Notes under the pieces: generated by a model
What the model saw: the letters and a program-made list of their open reading frames with translations, nothing else
Told to the model about the DNA's origin: nothing
Database searches by the model: none
Assembly (NCBI GenBank): GCA_964494505.1
Contig: CAZBRO010000016.1
Coordinates: 1-64,000 of the forward strand
Source: CAIYRG01 sp964494505
Lineage (GTDB): Bacteria > Pseudomonadota > Alphaproteobacteria > Micropepsales > Micropepsaceae
Reading direction: 5' to 3'
DNA length: 64,000 bases
In this document: positions 32,952-40,829 of the stretch, piece after piece
Position numbering within the stretch: position 1 is the stretch's first letter
Layout: each line of letters begins with the position of its first letter
Program-made: the position numbers and the translations under genes

Positions 32952-34670
32952 ATGGCCAGGCCAGCCGAAAGCATTTACACCCCGAGCCGCGACGATTTCG
33001 CGGCGATGCTCGAAGAGAGCTTTATCGACCGCGCCCCCGCCGAAGGCGCGGTGGTGAAGGGCATCATTGTCGGCATCGAAAACGATTTTGTCGTGGTCGA
33101 TGTCGGCCTGAAGACCGAAGGCCGCGTGCCGCTGAAGGAATTCGCGACTCCCGGTCTGCCCCCCAATGTGAAGATCGGCGATGAAGTCGAAGTTTATGTC
33201 GAGCGGGTGGAGAATGCGCTGGGCGAGGCCGTGCTGTCGCGCGACAAGGCCCGCCGCGAGGAGAGCTGGACCCGTCTGGAAAAGGCGTTCCAGGATTCGG
33301 GCCGCGTCTCGGGCGTGATCTTCGGCCGGGTTAAGGGCGGCTTCACCGTCGATCTGGACGGCGCGGTCGCGTTTCTTCCGGGCTCGCAGGTCGATGTGCG
33401 CCCGGTGCGTGATGTCGGCCCGCTGATGAACATGCCCCAGCCGTTCCAGATCCTGAAAATGGATCGCCGCCGCGGCAATATCGTGGTCTCGCGCCGCGCG
33501 GTGCTGGAGGAGAAGCGCGCTGAGGAACGCTCCGAACTCGTGGCGTCCCTGCAGGAAGGCCAGGTGCTCGAAGGCACCGTCAAGAACATCACCGATTACG
33601 GCGCGTTCGTCGATTTGGGCGGCGTGGACGGTCTGCTGCACGTCACCGACATCGCCTGGCGGCGCGTGTCGCATCCGACCGAGGTGCTCAATGTCGGCCA
33701 GCAGGTGACCGTGCAGATCATCAAGGTGAACCACGACACACAGCGTATCAGCCTGGGCATGAAGCAATTGCAGACCGATCCCTGGGAGGGCGTCAGCGCC
33801 AAATATCCCGTCGGCGCTCGCTTCAAGGGCAAGGTCACCAATGTCACCGACTATGGCGCCTTCGTGGAACTGGAGCCGGGCGTCGAAGGCTTGGTTCATG
33901 TGTCCGAGATGAGCTGGGTCAAGAAGAACGTTCACCCGAACAAGATCGTCAGTCCCGGCCAGGACGTGGAAGTGATGGTGCTGGAAGTCGATTCCAACAA
34001 GCGCCGCATCAGCCTCGGCCTCAAGCAATGCATGGACAATCCCTGGCAGGTGTTCGCCGAAGGCCATCCCCCGGGCACTGTGCTGGAAGGCGAGGTCCGC
34101 AACATCACCGAGTTCGGCCTGTTCGTCGGCCTCCCGGGCGATATCGACGGCATGGTGCATCTCTCCGACCTCTCCTGGGACAAGCAGGGCGACGAGGCGG
34201 TCAAGGATTACCAGAAGGGCCAGAACGTCGAGGTCAAAGTGCTCGATGTCGATCCGGAGAAGGAGCGCATCAGCCTCGGCATCAAGCAGCTCGCGTCCGA
34301 TCCGATGGCGAAAGTGTCCTCGCTCAAGAAGGGCGATGTCGTGACCGTGACCGTGGCCGAAGTGCAGGAAGGCGGCCTGGAGGTCACGCTCGAAGGGGGC
34401 GCGCGCGCCTACATCCGCCGTGCCGATCTCGCGCGCGACCGCAACGATCAACGCCCCGAACGCTTTGGCGTCGGCGACAAGATCGATGCGCTGGTGACCT
34501 CGGCGGACAAGACCGGCAGGAAGCTCGGGCTTTCCATCAAGGCGCGCGAAATCTCCGAAGAGAAGGAGGCGGTCGCCCAATACGGATCGTCGGATTCGGG
34601 CGCGAGCCTGGGCGACATCCTGGGCGCGGCTCTGTCACGCGCACAGAAGAAGAAAGGCGACGAGGAATAA
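32952..34670 (+). CDS. rpsA: 30S ribosomal protein S1
   Basis: A 572-aa protein of six S1 (OB-fold) domains, starting near residues 36, 122, 207, 295, 382 and 465. The third to fifth carry the typical ITDYGAFVDL-, VTDYGAFVEL- and ITEFGLFVGL-type cores. It binds mRNA and helps initiation on the 30S subunit. I chose ATG 32952, which has GAGGAG upstream and begins MARPAESIYTPSRDDFAAML, the alphaproteobacterial S1 start. The frame extends far upstream through cmk out of phase and is not coding there. A strong terminator follows. Confidence 0.97.
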   Translation: MARPAESIYTPSRDDFAAMLEESFIDRAPAEGAVVKGIIVGIENDFVVVDVGLKTEGRVPLKEFATPGLPPNVKIGDEVEVYVERVENALGEAVLSRDKARREESWTRLEKAFQDSGRVSGVIFGRVKGGFTVDLDGAVAFLPGSQVDVRPVRDVGPLMNMPQPFQILKMDRRRGNIVVSRRAVLEEKRAEERSELVASLQEGQVLEGTVKNITDYGAFVDLGGVDGLLHVTDIAWRRVSHPTEVLNVGQQVTVQIIKVNHDTQRISLGMKQLQTDPWEGVSAKYPVGARFKGKVTNVTDYGAFVELEPGVEGLVHVSEMSWVKKNVHPNKIVSPGQDVEVMVLEVDSNKRRISLGLKQCMDNPWQVFAEGHPPGTVLEGEVRNITEFGLFVGLPGDIDGMVHLSDLSWDKQGDEAVKDYQKGQNVEVKVLDVDPEKERISLGIKQLASDPMAKVSSLKKGDVVTVTVAEVQEGGLEVTLEGGARAYIRRADLARDRNDQRPERFGVGDKIDALVTSADKTGRKLGLSIKAREISEEKEAVAQYGSSDSGASLGDILGAALSRAQKKKGDEE

Positions 34671-34682
34671 TCGCCGCATATT

Positions 34683-34720
34683 CCTCTCCCCTTCGGGGGA
34701 GAGGGGCAGGGTGAGGGGGC
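34683..34720. repeat. Palindromic CTCTCCCCTTCGGGGGAGAG-type repeat
   Basis: CTCTCCCCT pairs with AGGGGAGAG-like sequence around TTCGG, followed by GGGGCAGGGTGAGGGGG. This is a dispersed GC-rich palindrome of the same general kind as those at 2.5 and 38.4 kb, placed just after rpsA. Confidence 0.6.
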
Positions 34721-34755
34721 GGTGTCGATCTCACCTCAGCTTTTGACGAGCTTGC

Positions 34756-34790
34756 AAAGGCGCTCGCGCTAAACCCGCGGGCGCCTTTTT
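34756..34790 (+). terminator. Intrinsic terminator of the aroA-cmk-rpsA operon
   Basis: A 13-bp stem starting AAAGGCGC and ending GCGCCTTT (one G-T pair), with a 7-nt loop CTAAACC, is followed by TTTTT. It lies 86 nt after the rpsA stop. Confidence 0.9.
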
Positions 34791-34843
34791 CGATCCAAAT
34801 TCGTTTCGCCGAGTACCAGCACAAAAATCCCCAGCGTACTTTC

Positions 34844-35029
34844 GTGAATCCCGTGGTCGACTGTCCGGTCTTTTGCGATCACCGAACCTACTCGGTCGAA
34901 GTGGATGGGGACCCCGTTCTCGTCTCACCTATTCCGGAACCGAATTCGTCAGTTATGCTGCTGACCGGGATCGTTGCGTGGTCTCGTTTACGGCGTAGGT
35001 GGCTTAAGCCCGAAATGGATTCCGAATAA
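34844..35029 (+). pseudogene. Remnant of a PEP-CTERM protein tail
   Basis: A 61-codon frame ends with the tripartite PEP-CTERM sorting signal: PIPEPNSS, the hydrophobic VMLLTGIVAW and a basic SRLRRRWLK, preceded by YSVEVDGDPVLV. A real PEP-CTERM protein is far longer and has a signal peptide. Here the in-frame upstream sequence soon enters the rpsA terminator. The start is a poor GTG. It looks like the 3' end of a lost gene at the edge of the accessory insertion. Confidence 0.5.
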
Positions 35030-35405
35030 TAGTCCCGCCGATCTTTCGCCCGTGCTGCATGTCTTCCGTGTAAAGGATGGGACAACCCGCAGCGATAGCC
35101 GCCGCAACAATAAGGCTGTCGTAAATGCGAAGTTTGTGCTTGCGAGCAATTTCAACTGCCCTTTCATGAAGTTCGGCCGTCAGCGGGATCGCCGGATTGA
35201 GGAGATCCTTGAACTCATTCAGCGCATTATCGACTTCCGTCCACTTAAAGCTGAGTTTTCTACGGGACACGTTCACGAATTCGTTCAGCACTTGAACACT
35301 GATTACGCCACCGGCCCTCAGCAGTTCATCTGCCGCATCGGCGCGGGCGTCGTCGGAAAATGCGTAAACCAGAACGTTCGTATCCAGAAAAGGCTTATCG
35401 TTCAT
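35004..35405 (-). CDS. PIN-domain toxin (VapC-like)
   Basis: A 133-aa PIN-domain ribonuclease. The acidic active-site residues are Asp8 in FLDTNVLVY, Glu42 in VLNEFVNV, Asp96 in LRIYDSLIV and Asp115 in LYTEDMQ. It is the likely toxin of a type II toxin-antitoxin pair and cleaves RNA when freed from the antitoxin. It overlaps the upstream antitoxin gene by 11 nt (different frame), typical of such pairs. Its 3' end overlaps the PEP-CTERM remnant on the other strand by about 26 nt. Confidence 0.9.
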   Translation of the reverse strand: MNDKPFLDTNVLVYAFSDDARADAADELLRAGGVISVQVLNEFVNVSRRKLSFKWTEVDNALNEFKDLLNPAIPLTAELHERAVEIARKHKLRIYDSLIVAAAIAAGCPILYTEDMQHGRKIGGTIIRNPFRA

Positions 35406-35625
35406 TTGCCTCGTCTCGAGAGAATTTGAATCCCGGCGGCAAGGGACGCCTCATCGCTCTTATGCGAGCCAATGCGGCTTCGCGGCGTGGGTCTCGTGCG
35501 ACTTTGAACCGCCCCGTTCCTGCGACGATTACTTCGATATCGTCGCCTTCCTTGAGCTTCAACGCATCGACCACGGCTTTCGGCAGGCGGATGGCGAGGC
35601 TGTTTCCCCATTTCGCGACTTGCAT
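35395..35625 (-). CDS. AbrB/MazE-type antitoxin (VapB-like)
   Basis: A 76-aa protein. The N-terminal swapped-hairpin DNA-binding domain has MQVAKWGNSLAIRLPKAVVDALKLKEGDDIEVIV, and the C-terminal tail FKFSRDEANER is likely to bind the PIN toxin. I chose ATG 35625, which has GGTGG upstream; in-frame GTG and TTG codons sit just before it, inside the operator. It should autorepress the pair by binding the adjacent inverted repeat. Confidence 0.9.
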   Translation of the reverse strand: MQVAKWGNSLAIRLPKAVVDALKLKEGDDIEVIVAGTGRFKVARDPRREAALARIRAMRRPLPPGFKFSRDEANER

Positions 35626-35636
35626 GGCGTCCACCA

Positions 35637-35663
35637 AAGATATACATTTTCTATGTATATCTT
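35637..35663. promoter_or_regulatory. Operator of the VapBC-type pair
   Basis: A perfect 11-bp inverted repeat, AAGATATACAT and ATGTATATCTT around a 5-nt centre, lies 11 nt upstream of the antitoxin start. TA operons with AbrB-like antitoxins are typically repressed through such sites. Confidence 0.8.
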
Positions 35664-35693
35664 ACGCTTCGGTAGCGTTCGGTCAAGCGTGAG

Positions 35694-37334
35694 CTATCCG
35701 AACAGCACCAGCGCGCTTTGGAACGTCACCCAGACGCCCCAAAGGATCGGGATACCCACCGCGAGCCAGGCCAGAACGGCGGTCGCGTTCAGCCCGGGCG
35801 ACGGATGCGTCGGATGGGCGTGATGGGCAACGGGCACCGCTTGCAACGCGGCCACCTGTTCCTCGCTCATGAACCATTTGGGCTTGAGCGGCTTTATTGC
35901 CCAGTTGCAGAGGAAACCCACGGCGAGGAAGCTTGCGAGCACATAGAGCGTCACGTCATAGACCGACTCACGCGGCACCCCTGCGGCAATTTCGGCATCG
36001 CGTATGTAGCTGACGACCACAGGCCCCACGATGCCCGCCGTGGACCACGCGGTCAAAAGACGTCCGTGGATCGCGCCCACGAATTGCGTGCCGAATATGT
36101 CCGCGAGATAGGCAGGCACCGTCGCGAACCCGCCGCCATACATCGAGAGGATGATGCAGATCGCGAGCACGAACAGTGCGGTTGACCCCGCATGCGCGAA
36201 ATAGGGCGCGCTTGCATACATCGCGATGCCCAGAAGGAAGAAGGTGTAATAGGTCGCCTTTCTTCCGATCTTGTCCGACAGCGAGGCCCAGAAGAACCGT
36301 CCGCCAATGTTGAACAGCGAGAGCAGCCCGGTAAAGCCTGCGGCGATGGCGGCAACCTGCGTGGCCTGTGCCGGGTTGAGCGCGGTGAATGACACATCGG
36401 GCGCGCCGATCAATCGCCCGCCGAAAATTTCCTGCAGCATGGGCGAGGCCAAGGCGATAACGCCGATGCCGGCCGACACGTTCAGGCACAGCACGGCCCA
36501 GATCAGCCAGAATTGCGCCGTCTTGTGCGCATCCTTCAGGTGCACATGCTTGCCGGTGATGGTTGTGCTTCCGGCAGGGGGCGTCCAGCCGTGCGGGCGC
36601 CAGCCGACCGGCGGCACCCGATAACCGAACGCGCCGCCCATCATGAAGACGAAATAGATCGCCGCCATCACCACGAAGGTCTGCCACACGCCGACCGAAT
36701 CCGGCGTGCGAAACGCCGTCATCAGCATGTTCGCAAGCGGCGCGCCGATCATGGCGCCGCCGCCAAAGCCCATGATCGCCATACCCGTCGCCATGCCGCG
36801 ATGATCGGGGAACCATTTGATCAGCGTGGACACCGGCGAGATGTAGCCGAGGCCCAGCCCCACGCCTCCGATCACGCCGGAACCGATCCACATCATCCAG
36901 AGCTGATGCTCAATGATGCCTGCCGCCGAAATCAGCATGCCGCCGCACCAGCAGAAGGCCGCAACCACGCCCGCCTTGCGCGGGCCCGCACGCTCGAGCC
37001 AGCCGCCCCAGGTCGCCGCGGAAAGACCGAGCACAACGAAGAAGAGTGTGTAAATCAAAACAAGATCCGAGACGCGCCAATCGCAGGTCGTGGTGAAAAG
37101 CGACTGTGCGAGCGTCATGTCCGGGCAGGCGACGGATTTGTCATGGCCGAGCGCGCGCGAAAGAGGCAGCCAGAACACGCTGAAGCCATAGGCCATGCCG
37201 ATGCAGAGATGGATCGCGAGTGCGGCCGGCGGCACGAGCCAGCGGTTGAAGGTTGCGTCGGCGATGATGCGCCGGCGGTCAAGCAACCCGATTGTGGAAA
37301 CTGCAGAATCGCCTGCGGCGCCGATAGCGGTCAT
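35694..37334 (-). CDS. OFA-family major facilitator (oxalate/formate antiporter-like)
   Basis: A 546-aa membrane protein with 12 or more hydrophobic segments. It has GMAYGFSVFWLPLSRALG in TM1, GGWLERAGPRKAG in the TM2-3 loop, GVGLGLGYISPVSTLIKWFPDHRG (the OFA-type motif) and DKIGRKATYYTFFLLG in the second half. It is longer than OxlT (about 418 aa) because of a central linker (WRPHGWTPPAGSTTITGK) and a C-terminal extension. It exchanges or imports small carboxylates; the substrate is not predictable. It lies 31 nt from the TA operator and is divergent from the cytochrome gene. Confidence 0.88.
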   Translation of the reverse strand: MTAIGAAGDSAVSTIGLLDRRRIIADATFNRWLVPPAALAIHLCIGMAYGFSVFWLPLSRALGHDKSVACPDMTLAQSLFTTTCDWRVSDLVLIYTLFFVVLGLSAATWGGWLERAGPRKAGVVAAFCWCGGMLISAAGIIEHQLWMMWIGSGVIGGVGLGLGYISPVSTLIKWFPDHRGMATGMAIMGFGGGAMIGAPLANMLMTAFRTPDSVGVWQTFVVMAAIYFVFMMGGAFGYRVPPVGWRPHGWTPPAGSTTITGKHVHLKDAHKTAQFWLIWAVLCLNVSAGIGVIALASPMLQEIFGGRLIGAPDVSFTALNPAQATQVAAIAAGFTGLLSLFNIGGRFFWASLSDKIGRKATYYTFFLLGIAMYASAPYFAHAGSTALFVLAICIILSMYGGGFATVPAYLADIFGTQFVGAIHGRLLTAWSTAGIVGPVVVSYIRDAEIAAGVPRESVYDVTLYVLASFLAVGFLCNWAIKPLKPKWFMSEEQVAALQAVPVAHHAHPTHPSPGLNATAVLAWLAVGIPILWGVWVTFQSALVLFG

Positions 37335-37508
37335 GAGTGCCCCTCCCCAACCGTTTTGCGTGATCTGGCGGAGGTTTCGGACCTGTTGTCAAGCACTGCA
37401 AAATACAAAAGCAAGCGTGTCCTGCAGCTTGCCGCATTTCGTCATTCGCAATAATGTTAGTAAAATCGGATAGCTAGAGCCGGATACCGCTTCGGGGAGG
37501 TTGCGATT

Positions 37509-38396
37509 ATGAAATTTTCTTGGCTGCTGGCAGGCCTGTTGTTTCCCATCGCCGCGATGGCGGCCGACGCGCCCGGCCCGGATTGGGCTTTTATGACACC
37601 AGACCCGAATGCCCCCATGCCTCAGGCGGCGGGTGGTGGCGGGGGTGGTGGTGGCGGTGCGGCGCCTACGGCTCCGGCCGGTGTGCCGCAAATTGTGGTG
37701 GCGGGTAAAGGCGATGCAGTACGGCCATGCAACACCTGTCACACGCCATCGGGCATGGGCCAGCCGGAATCGGCCAATATTCGCGGCCTGAACGCGGACT
37801 ATTTCGCACGCCAGATGCACGATTTTGCCAACGGGATGCGTGGCGGCCCCCGTTCGGGCGCCATGGTGGGATTCGCCAAAGGGCTCACCGATGACGAGAT
37901 CAAGCAACTCGCCGCCTATTACGCCGGCCTCAAACAAGTGAGGTGGACGAACCTTTCCGAATCCGATGTCGTTCCGAAGACCATTATCGGCCGCAACAGC
38001 CAGCGCGCCCGTATCGATGGCGCCGATCCCGAACCGATCGGGAAGCGCATCGTCGAATTCGTGAACAATCCGGCCGCGGTGCGCCAGATGGCCGATCCGG
38101 CGTTCATTGCCTTCGTACCGCCGGGGTCGCTCGCGCTCGGCCGTACCATTGCGACGACAGGCGGCGGCAAGGCGGAAGCCTGCACCGGCTGCCACGGCGA
38201 CAAGTTGCAGGGTGAGGACGACGTACCGGGCTTGGCGGGGCGGTCGCCGGTCTACATCGCGCGGCAGATCTATTCGTTCAAGAACGGCATCCGCAAAGGA
38301 CCGCTGGCCGACATCATGAAGGGGGTGGTCGCGAAACTCTCCGATGACGAGGTGATTGGCGTGGCGTCCTATATCGCGCAGCAGGACCCGTCGTAA
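37509..38396 (+). CDS. Secreted dihaem cytochrome c
   Basis: A 295-aa protein. A signal peptide (MKFSWLLAGLLFPIAAMAA) and a 9-Gly low-complexity linker precede two cytochrome c domains with CNTCH (74-78) and CTGCH (about 223-227). Each domain has a distal Met region such as NGMRGGPRSGAM and KNGIRKGPLADIM. It resembles cytochrome c4/class I dihaem proteins and is a periplasmic electron carrier. GGGGAGG lies upstream of the ATG. No dehydrogenase is next to it, so its donor is unknown. Confidence 0.88.
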   Translation: MKFSWLLAGLLFPIAAMAADAPGPDWAFMTPDPNAPMPQAAGGGGGGGGGAAPTAPAGVPQIVVAGKGDAVRPCNTCHTPSGMGQPESANIRGLNADYFARQMHDFANGMRGGPRSGAMVGFAKGLTDDEIKQLAAYYAGLKQVRWTNLSESDVVPKTIIGRNSQRARIDGADPEPIGKRIVEFVNNPAAVRQMADPAFIAFVPPGSLALGRTIATTGGGKAEACTGCHGDKLQGEDDVPGLAGRSPVYIARQIYSFKNGIRKGPLADIMKGVVAKLSDDEVIGVASYIAQQDPS

Positions 38397-38416
38397 CCGA
38401 ACTGATTTCCTTCGTC

Positions 38417-38555
38417 ACCCTGCCCTTGAGGGAAGCGAGCGGCGTAAGCCGCGAAATGGCTTCGGTGAGGGGAACTGGGTTCACGGACAGGTCCCCTCCC
38501 CGAAATTTCTCGCGCTTCGCTCTCGAAATTTTCGACCCTCCCTCAAGGGGAGGGT
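38417..38555. repeat. Composite palindromic repeat between convergent genes
   Basis: Outer 16-nt arms (ACCCTGCCCTTGAGGG and CCCTCAAGGGGAGGGT) pair with one mismatch across about 107 nt. Inside, GAAATTTC and GAAATTT segments form a second hairpin. It occupies the gap between the convergent cytochrome and NHL genes and may serve as transcript end on both strands. Confidence 0.65.
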
Positions 38556-38567
38556 TTGAGCCGCCGG

Positions 38568-39593
38568 TTATTTCTTCACATATTTATACACTTCCCGTTC
38601 CGGAACGGCGGCGGCGTAGATGTTGCCGTGGCTGTCGGCGGCGACACCTTCCGGCGGCGGGTTCTTCGGGTCCTTGGGCGTCGGCGGCGGGATGTAGCCC
38701 TGGACCTTCCCGTCCTTCACGCTGCCGAAGCGGATGCCGCGGTTGCAGCCTGGATTGTTGGTGTCCTTGCCCGGCGCGTCTTGGGATTCCGAATCCGACA
38801 CATAGAGCACGTCGTTCTTGTCGATGAAGATCCCGCTTGGCCGGCCGAACTGTTTCCAGGCGCCGAGGAATTTTCCGTCCTGATCGAAGAACGCGACGCG
38901 GCTGTTGCTGCGGTCGGCGACGAAGAGACGGCCTTGGCTATCGAATGCCAGCACATGCGGGCCCTTAAACTCGCCATCGCCCGAACCCAGATGCCCGAAG
39001 GTCTTGATGAACTTGCCGTTCTTGTCGAACTTCACGATGCGCGAATTGCCGAAGGTCGGCGCATGGCCCTCGGAGACGAAGATGTCGCCATTCGGCGCAA
39101 AGGCGATTCCCGTCGGCCGGTCGAAAACATCCGTGCCCTTGCCGCCCTGCCCTGCCTTGCCCAGCGTCATCAGAACCTTGCCGTCGGGCGAGAACTTGAA
39201 GACCTGGTTGCCCATTTCGTTCTTGGCATCGCCGTCGATGGCCCAGATGTTGCCGTCCGCGTCCGGCTTGACCGTGTGCGGGAACGCGAACATGCCGGCG
39301 CCGAAGCTCTTCATCACCTTGCCGTCGGGAGAAAGCTCCCAGATCGGATTTTCTTTCGAGCCGATGCAGCCTTTCGCTTCGCAGCGGTCCATCACCCAGA
39401 CATTGTCCTTGCCGTCGACATAGACATTGTTGGTCGGGGCCCAGCCGCGCGGCATGTGCTCCCAGCCGGTCACCTGCTTATAGGGATTGGGCGCGTCGTT
39501 TACGCAGGGATAGCTCGCCTGCGCATTCGCCACGCTGACGATGGCGGTGGTCGCAAACAGCGCAAGCGCAAGTTTCGTAATTCCCGGACGCAT
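38568..39593 (-). CDS. Secreted NHL-repeat beta-propeller protein 1
   Basis: A 341-aa protein with signal peptide (MRPGITKLALALFATTAIVSVANA), then ASYPCVNDAPNPYK and about six NHL blades (for example IVKFDKNGKFIKTFG, VLAFDSQGRLFVADRSNSR, IFIDKNDVLYVSDS). Conserved Cys pairs occur (DRCEAKGC). It resembles NHL/peptidylglycine-lyase-like propellers of unknown activity. I chose ATG 39593 with GGGAGGAGC upstream. It is a paralogue of the protein at 40830-41837, sharing the PCVNDAPNPY start and the end AAAVxxxEVxKYxK. Confidence 0.82.
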   Translation of the reverse strand: MRPGITKLALALFATTAIVSVANAQASYPCVNDAPNPYKQVTGWEHMPRGWAPTNNVYVDGKDNVWVMDRCEAKGCIGSKENPIWELSPDGKVMKSFGAGMFAFPHTVKPDADGNIWAIDGDAKNEMGNQVFKFSPDGKVLMTLGKAGQGGKGTDVFDRPTGIAFAPNGDIFVSEGHAPTFGNSRIVKFDKNGKFIKTFGHLGSGDGEFKGPHVLAFDSQGRLFVADRSNSRVAFFDQDGKFLGAWKQFGRPSGIFIDKNDVLYVSDSESQDAPGKDTNNPGCNRGIRFGSVKDGKVQGYIPPPTPKDPKNPPPEGVAADSHGNIYAAAVPEREVYKYVKK

Positions 39594-39707
39594 GTGCTCC
39601 TCCCGTTTGGCATCGGACCCGAAACTTACAGTACGGGCCGGGAGGCGTACAGCGCCGGGCAGGCTTGGGTTGGGCGCAAATGCGGCCAACCCAAAAGCGT
39701 CCCGGTG

Positions 39708-40271
39708 TCAGATCGACGGGAGTTCGGGCTTGTTTTCCTGTTCCATGATCAGGAAGCGCGATTCCTGAATGCAATCGTCTTCCGGGCACCACATGCCGCC
39801 GGCGAAGTTGTCGAAATCGAAGAAATAGATCGTGATGACGCTGCCCGAGACGGAAGTGAGTTCGGCCCGATAGGCCTTGGAGTCGCCTTCCTTGAGCTCC
39901 AGACCTTCGTTGAAGGTCTGGAGCGCCGAAGCGCGCTCGTCGTCCTTGAGTTCGCTGACCTGGATGGACGTGAAATAGGATTCGTTGCCGATCTCCTGGA
40001 GATTGCTCCGCGCCATCTGTGAGGGGATGAAAACCTTTTTCTTGTTTTCGAGCGAAGCCCAAACCCAGCCCGGGCGGCTTCCCAACGCGTGGCCGTATGG
40101 CGTGCAGTCGATCTGACCCCATTTGCGCAAGGGCGCGGGGAGGTGCATCACGGCATCGAAGGATGTTCCGAAACACTCATCGGTATCGGCGGAGGCTCTG
40201 GGCGCTATCCCTCCGACTCCGATCGTCAACGCCAACGCGCACAACAGGATGGAAAATCTCGCCTTCGCCAT
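39708..40271 (-). CDS. Secreted hypothetical protein, 187 aa
   Basis: A signal peptide (FSILLCALALTIGVGGIAPRASA) is followed by a soluble domain with CFGTSFDAVMHL, LRKWGQIDCTPYGHALG, KKKVFIPSQMARSN and, at the end, GGMWCPEDDCIQESRFLIMEQEN. Four Cys suggest disulfides in the periplasm. ATG 40271 has AAGGAG 8 nt upstream. No known family is recognised. It lies between the two NHL paralogues in the same orientation, which hints at a shared role. Confidence 0.7.
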   Translation of the reverse strand: MAKARFSILLCALALTIGVGGIAPRASADTDECFGTSFDAVMHLPAPLRKWGQIDCTPYGHALGSRPGWVWASLENKKKVFIPSQMARSNLQEIGNESYFTSIQVSELKDDERASALQTFNEGLELKEGDSKAYRAELTSVSGSVITIYFFDFDNFAGGMWCPEDDCIQESRFLIMEQENKPELPSI

Positions 40272-40499
40272 AACCCGTCTCCTTTTCAACCGCGAATGAG
40301 CATCACCACCAATTCCAGATCAAAGCGTGAAGATTGAATAATGATCCGCCACAAGGGTTGAGAAACCTCAAAGAGAATGAGGGAACCGGCTACGTCAAAT
40401 TACGTATGTCGGAGCGAAATTGTTGCACGCGCGAATCGCGAGAAATCATTCATGCCGCAAGGGCCCCGCGAAGGAACTCATTCGCGCGCAAGCCTTTTC
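40272..40499. other. Non-coding stretch upstream of the 187-aa gene
   Basis: No gene is supported. It contains the short inverted repeat TACGT-n6-ACGTA at 40391-40406, a possible regulator site, and otherwise AT-rich promoter-like DNA. Confidence 0.4.
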
Positions 40500-40745
40500 T
40501 CAGACGAGAAACTCTTCGGGCTGCCGCTGAAGCGCGCGAAGCGTGGCGGCAAGGAGCAGAGGATCGACCGGTTTGGGCAGGAACATATCGGCGCCCCATG
40601 AGCGGGCCATCGCCTCGGAAACGCCCTCCGATTCCGTGCAAAGGATGATGTAGTAATCGGGCCTGATCGTCTTCAATTGCGGGATCAGTTCTCGGCCGCG
40701 CATGCCCGGCATGTTTTCATCGGTGATGATGACGTCGCGCCCCAA
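40500..40745 (-). pseudogene. Truncated response-regulator receiver domain
   Basis: About 81 codons encode the C-terminal two thirds of a CheY-like receiver: ITDENMPGMRGREL with the phospho-acceptor Asp, YYIILCTESEG and the conserved Lys in FLPKPVDPLLL. The N-terminal strand and its acidic DD pair are missing. The sequence directly upstream is the terminator of the neighbouring gene, and only a TTG could serve as start. It is a broken gene remnant. Confidence 0.75.
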
Positions 40746-40765
40746 CCAACAACGTGCACACCGGC

Positions 40766-40808
40766 AAAAAAAAGCGCCCGCGGGAGGCTGTCGCCGCGAG
40801 CGCTTTTT
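40766..40808 (-). terminator. Intrinsic terminator, possibly bidirectional
   Basis: The arms AAAAAGCGC and GCGCTTTTT, with CCGCGG/CCGCG inner pairing, are separated by about 10 nt. T-runs occur on both strands. It follows the NHL protein 2 stop at 40830. Confidence 0.85.
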
Positions 40809-40829
40809 CCGAAAGCCAGGAAACCGGGC

